A stretch of DNA of 59,468 nucleotides. It comes from Streptosporangiaceae bacterium. Lineage in GTDB: Bacteria; Actinomycetota; Actinomycetes; Streptosporangiales; Streptosporangiaceae. The notes beneath the pieces were generated by a model that made no database searches, was not told where the DNA came from, and saw only the letters and a program-made list of their open reading frames with translations. Within the stretch, counting starts at the first letter, position 1; the number at the start of each line of letters is the position of its first letter. Made by a program: the position numbers and the translations under genes. Positions 7,738-14,767 of the stretch are shown here, piece by piece. The stretch lies in contig JAFARZ010000395.1 of the NCBI GenBank assembly GCA_019245115.1, positions 1 through 59,468 of the forward strand, read 5' to 3'.

Positions 7738-8394
7738 GTGAATACGCTGCCCGCGCTCCTGGTCGCCGCCGGCGGCGTCGGCTTCGGCCACGCTGTGATG
7801 CCAGACCACTGGCTCCCCCTTGCCGTCCTGTCCCGCACCAGCCGCTACCGCACCGCGCGCGTGGTGCGCCTCTCGCTAGCCGCCGCGCTCACTCACGTCG
7901 CCGTCTCCCTCATGCTCGGCGGGATTCTCGTCCTCATCGGCCTGCAGTTCCGCGCCACCGTCGCCCGCCACGTCGACCTCATCGTCGGCGGCATCCTGCT
8001 CGCCACCGGTGCCGTCTTCCTCGCCCTCGACCTGGCCGGCAAAGGCCACGGCCACAGCCACGACGGTGAAGGCCACCACCACGACCACGACCACAATCAT
8101 GATGGTCACGTGCATGGAGTGACCGGCCTGCTCGTCCCATTCGGAGCCGCCGCCTCTCCGGACCTGACGATCCTGCCTGTCTTCCTGGCCGCCAGTGCCC
8201 TCGGCATCACCGCCTCCCTCGGCTCCCTGGCCACCTTCACCGCTGCCACCGTCGCCACCATCACCGGCCTGACCACCGCCACTGCTCTCGGTGCCCGCCT
8301 GTTCACCGCTGCGTGGATCGACCGTCGCGCAAACCTCATCACCGCGCTCACCCTGATGGCCATCGGCGCTCTGGTGGTCGTCGGCCTCATCTGA
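7738..8394 (+). CDS. NicO/RcnA-type nickel/cobalt transporter with His-rich loop
   Basis: A 218-residue, about six-helix membrane protein. The first helix carries GFGHAVMPDHWLPLA, resembling the HxxxDH metal signature of NicO/NiCoT transporters. A cytoplasmic or periplasmic loop of about 27 residues is packed with His and Asp (GHGHSHDGEGHHHDHDHNHD). A second metal-family motif follows (PFGAAASPDLTILP). The GTG at 7738 is the first in-frame start after the operator palindrome; the ATG at 7730 is out of frame and stops after three codons. Control by the divergent ArsR protein suggests efflux of excess metal. Uptake is possible, since cobalamin genes follow directly. Confidence 0.8.
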   Translation: MNTLPALLVAAGGVGFGHAVMPDHWLPLAVLSRTSRYRTARVVRLSLAAALTHVAVSLMLGGILVLIGLQFRATVARHVDLIVGGILLATGAVFLALDLAGKGHGHSHDGEGHHHDHDHNHDGHVHGVTGLLVPFGAAASPDLTILPVFLAASALGITASLGSLATFTAATVATITGLTTATALGARLFTAAWIDRRANLITALTLMAIGALVVVGLI

Positions 8395-8477
8395 GGCGCG
8401 GCCTGCGGTACCGGTGTCCGGGATCCGCGTTACTATGGCTGCCGCCGGTACCGGCCGCTGGCGAGCGGCCGGCCGCC

Positions 8478-8600
8478 GGCAGGCGTGTCAGGCAGCGAAG
8501 CCGGTGAAGTCCGCCGCGGATAGCATCCGCGATGGGCCATTCCGGCGCTGTCCCGCAACTGTGACGGCCCGCACGGGCCCAAGCCAGGTCGCCTCCTGCC
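8478..8600 (+). promoter_or_regulatory. Cobalamin riboswitch (upstream of btuF-like gene)
   Basis: All core elements occur in order: GGCAGG at 8478, GCGAAGCCGGTGAAGTCCG (8494-8512), GCGCTGTCCCGCAACTGTGAC (8545-8564), and the B12 box AAGCCAGGTCGCCTCCTGCC at 8581-8600, whose CCTGCC end can pair with the initial GGCAGG. Peripheral stems probably extend upstream to about 8440. It lies 120 nt before the transporter lipoprotein gene, so the import operon should be shut down when cobalamin is abundant. The remaining sequence to 8720 shows no gene. Confidence 0.9.
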
Positions 8601-8720
8601 GCGCTCGACGTTATCGACCCTCGTGGGAAGGGTGATCCGTCCCGGCCCGCGACGGCACCTGGCCGCCGCCCCGGCGGTCTCGCCTTCCTTCCCGACTTCC
8701 CGGGAGGAAGTGGACTCAGT

Positions 8721-9677
8721 ATGAACGCATCCCTCGCTGTCGGCGCACTCGCGGTGGCCGCCGCGGTGCTCCTGGCCGGTTGCTCCTCGAGCAGCTCACC
8801 GAGCGCGACATCAGCGTCAAGCGCGCCCGCCAGCGCCAGCCAGTACCCGATGACCGTGGCCGCCTCGAACGGCAAGGTGACCATCAAGGCCAAGCCGGAC
8901 CGCATCATCTCGCTGTCAGCGACCGCGACCGAGGACCTGTACGCCGTCGGCGCCGGCAGCCAGGTGGTCGCGGTGGATTCCGACTCCGACTACCCGGCCA
9001 GTGCGCCGAGGACGAGCCTGAGCGGCTTGTCGCCGAACCTGGAGGCGATCGCGAAGTACCGGCCTGACCTGGTCATCGCCTCGCAGAACACCAGCGGGCT
9101 GGTGTCCAGCCTGACCAAGCTCGGCGTCCCGGTGCTGATCGAGTCCGCCGCCGCCAACCTGGACGACGCCTACGCGCAGATCGGCCAGATCGGCCAGGCG
9201 ACGGGGCACGACGCGCAGGCGCAGCAGACGGTCACCACGATGAAGTCGCAGATCGCCTCGGATGTCAAGCAAGCCGGATCCAGCCACAAGGACCTGACTT
9301 ACTACTGGGAGCTGAACGCGAACCCGTACTACTCGGCGACCTCGCAGACGTTCATCGGCCAGATCGTGGGTCTGTTCGGGCTGAAGAACATCGCGGACGC
9401 CGCGGACAAGGCCTCGGACGGCGGCTATCCCGAGTTGTCCCAGGAGTTCATCGTGTCCGCCCGGCCGCGGATCATCTTCCTGGCCGACAACCAGGTCGCC
9501 GATGGCGGCCAGACCCCCGCGGTCGTGGCCAAGCGGCCCGGCTGGTCGGTCGTCCCCGCCGTGGAAGACCGCGAGATCATCGGGCTGCTGAACGATGACA
9601 TCGCTTCCCGATGGGGACCACGGCTGCCGCAGCTGGTCGCCCAGATCGCGCAGGCCGTGAAGGAAGCCGGGACATAA
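8721..9677 (+). CDS. btuF: Cobalamin/cobinamide ABC transporter substrate-binding lipoprotein
   Basis: A 318-residue class III periplasmic-binding-fold protein. The signal peptide ends in a lipobox (LLAGC, Cys about residue 21), followed by a Ser/Ala-rich linker. The fold continues with RIISLSATATEDLYAVGAG, YRPDLVIAS, and LGVPVLIESAAANLDDAYAQ with the long connecting helix. This fold serves siderophores, heme and cobalamin. Assignment to corrinoids rests on the riboswitch upstream and cbiZ downstream. The ATG at 8721 follows a GGGAGGAAG site. It is the first gene of an operon with a permease and ATPase. Confidence 0.85.
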   Translation: MNASLAVGALAVAAAVLLAGCSSSSSPSATSASSAPASASQYPMTVAASNGKVTIKAKPDRIISLSATATEDLYAVGAGSQVVAVDSDSDYPASAPRTSLSGLSPNLEAIAKYRPDLVIASQNTSGLVSSLTKLGVPVLIESAAANLDDAYAQIGQIGQATGHDAQAQQTVTTMKSQIASDVKQAGSSHKDLTYYWELNANPYYSATSQTFIGQIVGLFGLKNIADAADKASDGGYPELSQEFIVSARPRIIFLADNQVADGGQTPAVVAKRPGWSVVPAVEDREIIGLLNDDIASRWGPRLPQLVAQIAQAVKEAGT

Positions 9678-9681
9678 TCAG

Positions 9682-10689
9682 GTGAACGCGAGTCCGCGGC
9701 GCACCGTCGCCGCTTACCTCATCGCGGCAGCCTTCCTGGTCGCCGCGATGGGAGTCAGCGCCCTGGTCGGCGCCGCGGACCTCAACCCGTGGGCGATCCT
9801 GTCCGCCCTGCTGCACCTGCCCTCAAGCCTGGATCCGCTGGACCGGGCCGTGCTGTTCCAGATCCGGCTGCCGCGCATAGTGCTCGGCGCGATGGTCGGC
9901 GGGCTGCTCGCGGTGGCCGGTGCCGGGTATCAGGGCGTGTTCCGCAACCCGCTGGTCGACTCCGGGATGCTCGGCGCCTCGGCCGGGGCCGGCCTGGGCG
10001 CGACGATCGCGATCGTGTACCTGCCTGGGATAGGGCCTGCCGCTGTGCCGGTCGCGGCGTTCGCCGGGTCGCTGGGCGGGGTCGCGGTCGCCTACCTGGC
10101 CGGAACCGCGGGCGGACCGGGCACGGCCACGTTGCTGCTGGCCGGAGTGGCCGTGAGCATGTTCCTCACCGCTGTGCAGACCTACGTCCAGCAGCGGTCG
10201 GCGTCGGACCTGCAGCAGGTCTATTCCTGGCTGCTCGGCTCGCTTTCCGGGGCGACCTGGCAGCAGGCGCTGGAGATTTTGCCGTACTCGGCGGTGAGCG
10301 TGGCGATCGTGCTGCTGCACGGACGGCAACTCGACGTGCTGTCGGTCGGTGATGACGAAGCCCGCACGCTCGGTGTCCATCCCGGGCGGATCCGGCTGAT
10401 CGTGATCGCCGCCTGTGCGCTGGCCGCGGCCAGCGCGGTGGCGGTAAGCGGCCTGATCGGCTTCGTCGGGATCGTGGTGCCGCATATCGTCCGCCGCCTG
10501 GCGGGTACCTCGTACCAGCTCGTGCTACCACTGTCGTTCCTGGCCGGGGCTGGATTCCTGGTGCTGGCGGACACGCTGGCGCGGACCGTACTGTCGCCAG
10601 CCGAACTGCCGATCGGCGTGGTCACCGCGCTGGTCGGCTCACCGGTCTTCATCTGGATCTTGCGCAGCACCCGGTCGGTGCGCACATGA
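9682..10689 (+). CDS. btuC: FecCD/BtuC-family ABC permease
   Basis: A 335-residue integral membrane protein with about ten helices. Hallmarks include IRLPRIVLGAMVGGLLAVAG, YQGVFRNPLVDSGMLGASAG, SWLLGSLSG, LGVHPGRIR and the terminal ATPase-contact region GFVGIVVPHIVRRLAG. It starts at GTG 9682, only 4 bp after the lipoprotein stop, and its end overlaps the ATPase start by four bases (ATGA), so translation is coupled. It forms the transmembrane channel for corrinoid uptake. Substrate assignment relies on the cobalamin riboswitch. Confidence 0.9.
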   Translation: MNASPRRTVAAYLIAAAFLVAAMGVSALVGAADLNPWAILSALLHLPSSLDPLDRAVLFQIRLPRIVLGAMVGGLLAVAGAGYQGVFRNPLVDSGMLGASAGAGLGATIAIVYLPGIGPAAVPVAAFAGSLGGVAVAYLAGTAGGPGTATLLLAGVAVSMFLTAVQTYVQQRSASDLQQVYSWLLGSLSGATWQQALEILPYSAVSVAIVLLHGRQLDVLSVGDDEARTLGVHPGRIRLIVIAACALAAASAVAVSGLIGFVGIVVPHIVRRLAGTSYQLVLPLSFLAGAGFLVLADTLARTVLSPAELPIGVVTALVGSPVFIWILRSTRSVRT

Positions 10690-11462
10690 GCGCGGTCGCG
10701 GTGCGGGATCTCACGGTGGACCTGGACCGGACGTCAATCCTGCACGGAGTGTCCTGCGAGGCCGGATCCGGTGGCTGGCTCGCCCTGATCGGCCCGAACG
10801 GGGCTGGCAAGACCACCCTGCTGCGCGCCGTCGCCGGCCTGGTGCCGTATCGTGGCGAGGTGCTGCTCGACGGGGTCGGCACCGGATCGCTGAGCGGGCG
10901 CGACCGGGCCCGGCTGATCGCCTACGTGCCGCAGGAGCCGGTACTTCCGCCGGATATGACCGTGGCGGAGTACGTGCTGCTCGGCCGCACCCCGTACATC
11001 CGGTTCCTGGGCGGGCCGGGCCGTTCCGACCGTGAGGCCGCCGACCGGGCCGCCGGCCGGCTCGGCGTCGCCCGGTTCAGCGGCCGGCGGCTGGCCAGCT
11101 TGTCCGGCGGCGAGCGCAAACGCGTCGTGCTGGCCCGCGCGCTCGCCCAGGAGCCCAAGGTGATGCTGCTCGACGAACCGACCGCGTCGCTGGACATCGG
11201 CCACCAGCAGCAGGTCCTTGACCTGATCGACGAACTCCGCACGACCGGAGGCCTGACCGTGCTGTCCACCTTGCACGACCTCACTACCGCGGGACAGTAC
11301 GCCAGCCAGCTGATGCTGCTGCACGAGGGACGGATCGAGGCCGCGGGCACAGCGGCCGAGGTGCTGACCGAGGAACGGATCGGCCGGGTCTATGCCGCGC
11401 ACGTCTGCGTGACCACCGGTGCCGACGGCACGATCGTCACACCGCTGCGGGAGCGTGGCTAA
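10686..11462 (+). CDS. btuD: ABC transporter ATPase for corrinoid uptake
   Basis: A 258-residue nucleotide-binding subunit with Walker A GPNGAGKTTL (about residue 37), Q-loop AYVPQEPVLPP, signature LSGGERKRVVLARAL, Walker B VMLLDEPTASLD and switch His in STLHDLT. The ATG overlaps the permease stop. Its last four bases overlap the end of the convergent cbiZ gene, so no terminator fits between them. It is a complete partner for the two genes upstream. The fold is shared with siderophore importers, so specificity comes from context. Confidence 0.9.
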   Translation: MSAVAVRDLTVDLDRTSILHGVSCEAGSGGWLALIGPNGAGKTTLLRAVAGLVPYRGEVLLDGVGTGSLSGRDRARLIAYVPQEPVLPPDMTVAEYVLLGRTPYIRFLGGPGRSDREAADRAAGRLGVARFSGRRLASLSGGERKRVVLARALAQEPKVMLLDEPTASLDIGHQQQVLDLIDELRTTGGLTVLSTLHDLTTAGQYASQLMLLHEGRIEAAGTAAEVLTEERIGRVYAAHVCVTTGADGTIVTPLRERG

Positions 11463-12124
11463 CACCGGCCGCCGGGTAACAAGCTGGCGCGGTATGCGGT
11501 CGCGCCGGCCAGCACAGCGGCGTACACCGCGCGGGCGATCCGTGCGCCCCAGTCCGACCTCGGTCCGGCGAAGTCCTCGGCTGTGCCGTCAGACGAGGCG
11601 GGGGCGGCCACGCACACCGCGTCTGTCGCGGTTCCGGTGCCAGGGAAATCCGCGTCGAGCACCGCCTGGGTCTTGGCCTCGGTCGCGGTGATCACGGCGT
11701 TCACCAGCGCCGCGTCGGTGAGCGGTACCGGTACCGAGACGATGATGTTGATCGTCCCCGGCGCCAGGTCCGGGTCGGCGGTTCCGGCGGGCGCCGCCGC
11801 CCACGTCGGCACCCGCAGCCCCGCCGTAACCGCTGCCTCCACACCCTCCTCCGGCCGCATGACCAGGTCGGTGACCTCCGCGGCCGTCAGCATCCCCGTC
11901 CCGGGCCCGGTCAGGCCGAGCCGGCCGGCCAGCTCCGTCAGGTGCCTGGCCGGGTCCGTCCGCGCGTACCGTCCGGGCACCTGCGCGTTGAGCGCCCATT
12001 CCCGCGGCCCGATCCCGCCGCCGAGCACGCCGCTGGAGATCATCCGGTAGCCCGGACCGGGATGCCAGCAGGCCATCGGCAGCCGTATCCCGCCCTCATC
12101 CCGCCAGTGCACCGTCAGCCTCAC
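11459..12124 (-). CDS. cbiZ: Adenosylcobinamide amidohydrolase
   Basis: A 221-residue protein with the CbiZ landmarks GPGTGMLTAAEV, TVGL-like AAVTAGLRVPTWAAAP, PGTINIIVSVPVPLTDAALV, NAVITATEAKTQAV and TGTATDAVCVA. CbiZ cleaves the amide bond of adenosylcobinamide to give adenosylcobyric acid, allowing salvage of imported incomplete corrinoids. It faces the btu-like import operon head-on, ending inside the last codons of btuD, which gives a functional pair of import and remodelling. No riboswitch is visible immediately upstream of its own start. Confidence 0.9.
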   Translation of the reverse strand: MRLTVHWRDEGGIRLPMACWHPGPGYRMISSGVLGGGIGPREWALNAQVPGRYARTDPARHLTELAGRLGLTGPGTGMLTAAEVTDLVMRPEEGVEAAVTAGLRVPTWAAAPAGTADPDLAPGTINIIVSVPVPLTDAALVNAVITATEAKTQAVLDADFPGTGTATDAVCVAAPASSDGTAEDFAGPRSDWGARIARAVYAAVLAGATAYRASLLPGGRC

Positions 12125-12145
12125 CGGCGCAGGCTAGCAAAGCGG

Positions 12146-12409
12146 CTATAAGCCGTCTGAGCGGCCCGGGCGGCGGTCCTGAAACCCGGCCTCTGCCTCG
12201 TCGTGGTCAGCTTCTGCCGCCTGGGCCTCGCGGTCAGCCAGGTCCCGCTCCCGATCGGCCTTGCCGGGTTCGTCATGCTCGTCGAAGAACTCCGCAGCAT
12301 CCTGATGTTGCGCGGCAGCCTGGTCATGAACGGACGCCGCATGCTCATGTGCCTCGACATGCCTGCGCTGATGCTGCTCGTGCAGCCGCTCCTGGTCGGC
12401 TTCGCTCAC
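12146..12409 (-). CDS. Small His/Ala/Glu-rich helical protein of unknown function
   Basis: Eighty-seven residues, very hydrophilic, with no membrane segment. The middle is a heptad-like series rich in His, Ala, Gln and acidic residues (RHVEAHEHAASVHDQAAAQ, then HQDAAEFFDEHDEPGKADRE), predicted to form a long amphipathic helix. The GTG at 12409 has GAGAGG 8 nt upstream, supporting a real gene. Composition and position between cbiZ and the cobalt transporter suggest metal buffering. Related His-rich helical proteins occur in stress loci of actinomycetes, so a stress role is an alternative. No family function is known to me. Confidence 0.65.
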   Translation of the reverse strand: MSEADQERLHEQHQRRHVEAHEHAASVHDQAAAQHQDAAEFFDEHDEPGKADRERDLADREAQAAEADHDEAEAGFQDRRPGRSDGL

Positions 12410-12507
12410 AACCCGAGCCTCTCACAAGAGGCCTCCGGACATAAGACCTGACAGCAACCGTAACAGCAATCGCAGCAACTACCCGGCGTTGTCCGCGCTG
12501 AGCGGCC

Positions 12508-13626
12508 TCACTCTTGCTCTGCTGGCACGTTGGCGCTCCAGCGTTTCTCGACGTTTCCCCACCGCCAGTAGGCAATAGCCACCGCCCAGACGATCACGAA
12601 CATGCCCGCGATGCAGAAGCCCGCGATGTTGATGTTGAAGTTGGCCATCGTGTCCCAGAACCCGCCGTGCAGGTGCAGTTCGCTGGTCAGCACGCCGAGC
12701 AGTTCGATGCTGCCGATGATGAACGCGGCGCCGATGGACAGGCCGGTGATGACCAGGTTGTAGTAGACCTTGCGGACCGGGCGGGCGAACGCCCAGCCGT
12801 AGGCGAAGTTCATGAAGCAGCCGTCGAGGGTGTCGAACAGCATCATGCCGCCGGCGAACAGGAAGGGCAGCGCGAGCACGGCATAGTAGGGCAGGCCCTG
12901 GATCGCGGCGTAGGCGGTGGCGGCGAGCAGCACTACCTCGGTCGCGGTGTCGAACCCGATGCCGAACACCAGGCCGACGAAGTACAGCTGCCAGGGGTGG
13001 TTGATGGACTTCATGAACCGGCCGAAGAACCGGTACATCAGCCCGCGGGCCTGCAGCTGTGCCTCGAGCTGCTGCTCGTCGTAGGCGCCGTTGCGCATCT
13101 CCCGGAAGACCTTGAAGATGCCGGCCAGCACGATCAGGTTCAGCACCGCGATCAGGTACAGGAACCCGGCCGCCAGCACGGTCCCGATGGTGCCGCCGAC
13201 GGTCTCGTACGCGGAATCCGGGTTGACCATCGCGCCGAACACTGCCTTGGCCGCGACGGTGATCCCGGCGCCGACCACCATGATGATCGTGGAATGGCCG
13301 AACGAGAAGAAGAATCCCGTGCTCAGCGGACGTTTCCCGTCGGCCATGAGCTTGCGGGTGGTGTTGTCGATGCAGGAGATGTGGTCGGCGTCGAAGGCGT
13401 GCCGGAAGCCGAGGAACCACGCGGTGATCGCTACCCCGAGGCCCACGCCCAGCCCGGATGTGCCGCCGACCCCCTTGTAGTCGAAGTGGTGCGGCATCAC
13501 GTCGAAGACGTAGATGCCCCAGCCGGCCAGGTTGACCGCCAGGATGAACGCGTACATCGCGGCGAGCCTGGCCCACTCGCCAGCCGCCAGTGAGGTACGC
13601 ACCCGGTGAAAACGCGCGACCGCCAC
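12508..13626 (-). CDS. NiCoT-family cobalt/nickel transporter
   Basis: About 372 residues with eight predicted helices. The family signature RHAFDADHISCIDNTTRK is present, as are FFFSFGHSTIIM, GLVFGIGFDTATEVVLL and GMMLFDTLDGCFMNFAY. NiCoT permeases import Co(II) or Ni(II). A cobalamin riboswitch directly upstream indicates cobalt for B12. I chose the GTG at 13626 (AAGGG 11 nt upstream) because the longer frame to 13740 would be translated from inside the riboswitch; a GTG at 13602 is also possible. The last residues are Arg/Glu-rich and cytoplasmic. Confidence 0.85.
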   Translation of the reverse strand: MAVARFHRVRTSLAAGEWARLAAMYAFILAVNLAGWGIYVFDVMPHHFDYKGVGGTSGLGVGLGVAITAWFLGFRHAFDADHISCIDNTTRKLMADGKRPLSTGFFFSFGHSTIIMVVGAGITVAAKAVFGAMVNPDSAYETVGGTIGTVLAAGFLYLIAVLNLIVLAGIFKVFREMRNGAYDEQQLEAQLQARGLMYRFFGRFMKSINHPWQLYFVGLVFGIGFDTATEVVLLAATAYAAIQGLPYYAVLALPFLFAGGMMLFDTLDGCFMNFAYGWAFARPVRKVYYNLVITGLSIGAAFIIGSIELLGVLTSELHLHGGFWDTMANFNINIAGFCIAGMFVIVWAVAIAYWRWGNVEKRWSANVPAEQE

Positions 13627-13673
13627 GACCCGAACCGCCCTTCGCTCGAGGACTCCTGTCCGCTGGCACACCA

Positions 13674-13790
13674 GGCCAGGCGACCGGACTCGTCCCCCGG
13701 GAGGGGGCTTGACCGTTGCGGGACAGTGCCGGGCTCGCACCGGACTTCGCTGGCTGGGTGCCGGCCCCGGTAGGGGCCACGGGCACCGTA
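13674..13790 (-). promoter_or_regulatory. Cobalamin riboswitch (upstream of NiCoT gene)
   Basis: Read on the minus strand: a G/C stem (GTGCCCGTGGCCCC pairing with GGGGCCGGCAC), then GCGAAGTCCGGTGCGAGCC, then CGGCACTGTCCCGCAACGGTC, a CCCCCTCCCGGGGG hairpin, and a B12-box-like end GAGTCCGGTCGCCTGGCC (13691-13674). The order and sequence match the cobalamin aptamer, with a divergent B12 box. It sits about 50 nt before the transporter start, consistent with sequestration of its initiation region. Confidence 0.8.
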
Positions 13791-13853
13791 ACCGGTGGAG
13801 CTCGCCACCGTCAAGGCTCAGCAGATCATCAGGTATTCAGATGCCAGCCCAGG

Positions 13854-13904
13854 TTGACAAAGATCTTGTCCGCTGTATCTTTTATCTATGACTATAGATA
13901 AAAG
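13854..13904 (+). promoter_or_regulatory. Promoter and start-codon operator of the GntR gene
   Basis: TTGACA at 13854-13859, a 16-nt spacer and TATCTT at 13876-13881 form a good sigma-70-type promoter. The expected first transcribed base is near 13888, the A of the ATG, so the mRNA is probably leaderless. A perfect 11-bp dyad, CTTTTATCTAT-GACT-ATAGATAAAAG (13879-13904), overlaps both the -10 element and the start codon. This is a typical place for autorepression by a YtrA-type GntR protein. Confidence 0.75.
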
Positions 13905-14388
13905 AATCAGCCCGAGCGAGGACGGGCCCCGGACCGAGCCGGGGTCGCCGATCGAGTTCCGGCTGGATGCGGCCTCGGGCGTGCCTACCTACCTGCAGCT
14001 TGTGCACCAGGTGGAGCACGCGCTGCGGCTGGGTTATCTCAAGCCGGGCGACCAGCTGCCGAAGGTCAGGGACGTGGTCGCCTCGCTGACCATCAACCCG
14101 AACACGGTGCTGAAGGCCTACAAGGAGCTGGAGACCAAGGGCCTTGCCGCGGGGCGGCCTGGCCAGGGCACGTTCGTCCAGGCCACGCTGAGCCAGGTCG
14201 CGCTCCCGGAGCTGGCCGCGCTTCGCCGGTCCCTGTCGGGTTGGCTGACCGCCGCGGACAGGGCCGGGCTGGACCAGGACGGGATCGTGGCACTGTTTAC
14301 GAGCACGCTACGGGACTTCTATGAGCGACCGAGCCGAAGGGACGCCTCAGAGCGGCCCGGAGGCGAGCGCGCGAGGAACACAGCATGA
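13888..14388 (+). CDS. YtrA-subfamily GntR transcriptional regulator
   Basis: A 166-residue protein. Residues about 30-105 are the winged helix: VPTYLQLVHQVEHALRLGYL, GDQLPKVRDVVASLTINPNT, VLKAYKELETKGLAAGRPGQ and GTFV. Only a short helical C-terminal tail follows, as in YtrA regulators, which usually repress an adjacent ABC transporter operon. It overlaps the downstream ABC ATPase remnant by four bases (ATGA), but that transporter is largely deleted. The last about 25 residues (RRDASERPGG) are Arg/Ser-rich and unusual. The regulator has therefore lost its normal target and may now only regulate itself. Confidence 0.85.
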   Translation: MTIDKRISPSEDGPRTEPGSPIEFRLDAASGVPTYLQLVHQVEHALRLGYLKPGDQLPKVRDVVASLTINPNTVLKAYKELETKGLAAGRPGQGTFVQATLSQVALPELAALRRSLSGWLTAADRAGLDQDGIVALFTSTLRDFYERPSRRDASERPGGERARNTA

Positions 14389-14568
14389 ACATGATCGAGG
14401 CCAGCGGCCTGGGCAAGAGGTACGGGAGCACCTGGGCGCTGCGCGATTGCACGCTGGCGATCCCGGCTGGGCACGTCGTTCCAGTGGATCGAGGCCGGCT
14501 GGCTGCTCGCCCTGTCCCCGCTGCTCATCGCCGTCACCGTCTGGCTGGTCCGCCGCCGCGCCGCCTGA
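14385..14568 (+). pseudogene. ABC exporter scar: ATPase N terminus joined to permease C terminus
   Basis: The ATG at 14385 begins an ABC ATPase (MIEASGLGKRYGSTWALRDC, TLAIPAGHV) that ends before Walker A, near 14473. In a different frame, the next bases read FQWIEAGWLLALSPLLIAVT, then VWLVRRRAA and a stop at 14566-14568. That is the last transmembrane helix and tail of an ABC-2-type permease. An internal deletion of roughly the whole ATPase and permease is inferred. The upstream GntR gene is intact. Confidence 0.75.
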
Positions 14569-14578
14569 TACGGCCCGC

Positions 14579-14665
14579 CTACGGCGCTGAGCCTCCCAGT
14601 GGTGTGGTGTCGCCGCGCAGCGCCTCGATCTCGACCCGGTCCGCGATGGCCTGAAAGTCGCTCAT
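14579..14665 (-). pseudogene. SnoaL/NTF2-like protein, 28-codon stub
   Basis: A well-formed start (GAGGAGG, then ATG at 14665) begins MSDFQAIADRVEIEALRGD, which is the opening of SnoaL-like polyketide cyclase/NTF2-fold proteins. After about 19 residues similarity ends, and a stop follows at 14579-14581. The body (normally about 120 residues) is missing, and the neighbouring sequence is the permease remnant. It is a decayed 5' end next to another deletion scar. Confidence 0.5.
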
Positions 14666-14767
14666 CGGTATCCTCCTCTGGCGCGGCCAAGCTTAGGGCA
14701 GACGCGGCCGCGTTCGAGCGGGGCGCACTGCAACGCCGCGATCGTATCCGGCATGTAATGATCAAGC

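Noticed and set aside
7730..7741. ATG at 7730 as the start of the His-rich transporter
   Set aside because: Its frame stops after three codons (TGA at 7739); the in-frame GTG at 7738 is the usable start.
12479..13786. 435-residue minus-strand frame in a different register from the NiCoT gene
   Set aside because: The adjacent register encodes a clear NiCoT protein; this frame is Arg/His-rich without membrane segments.
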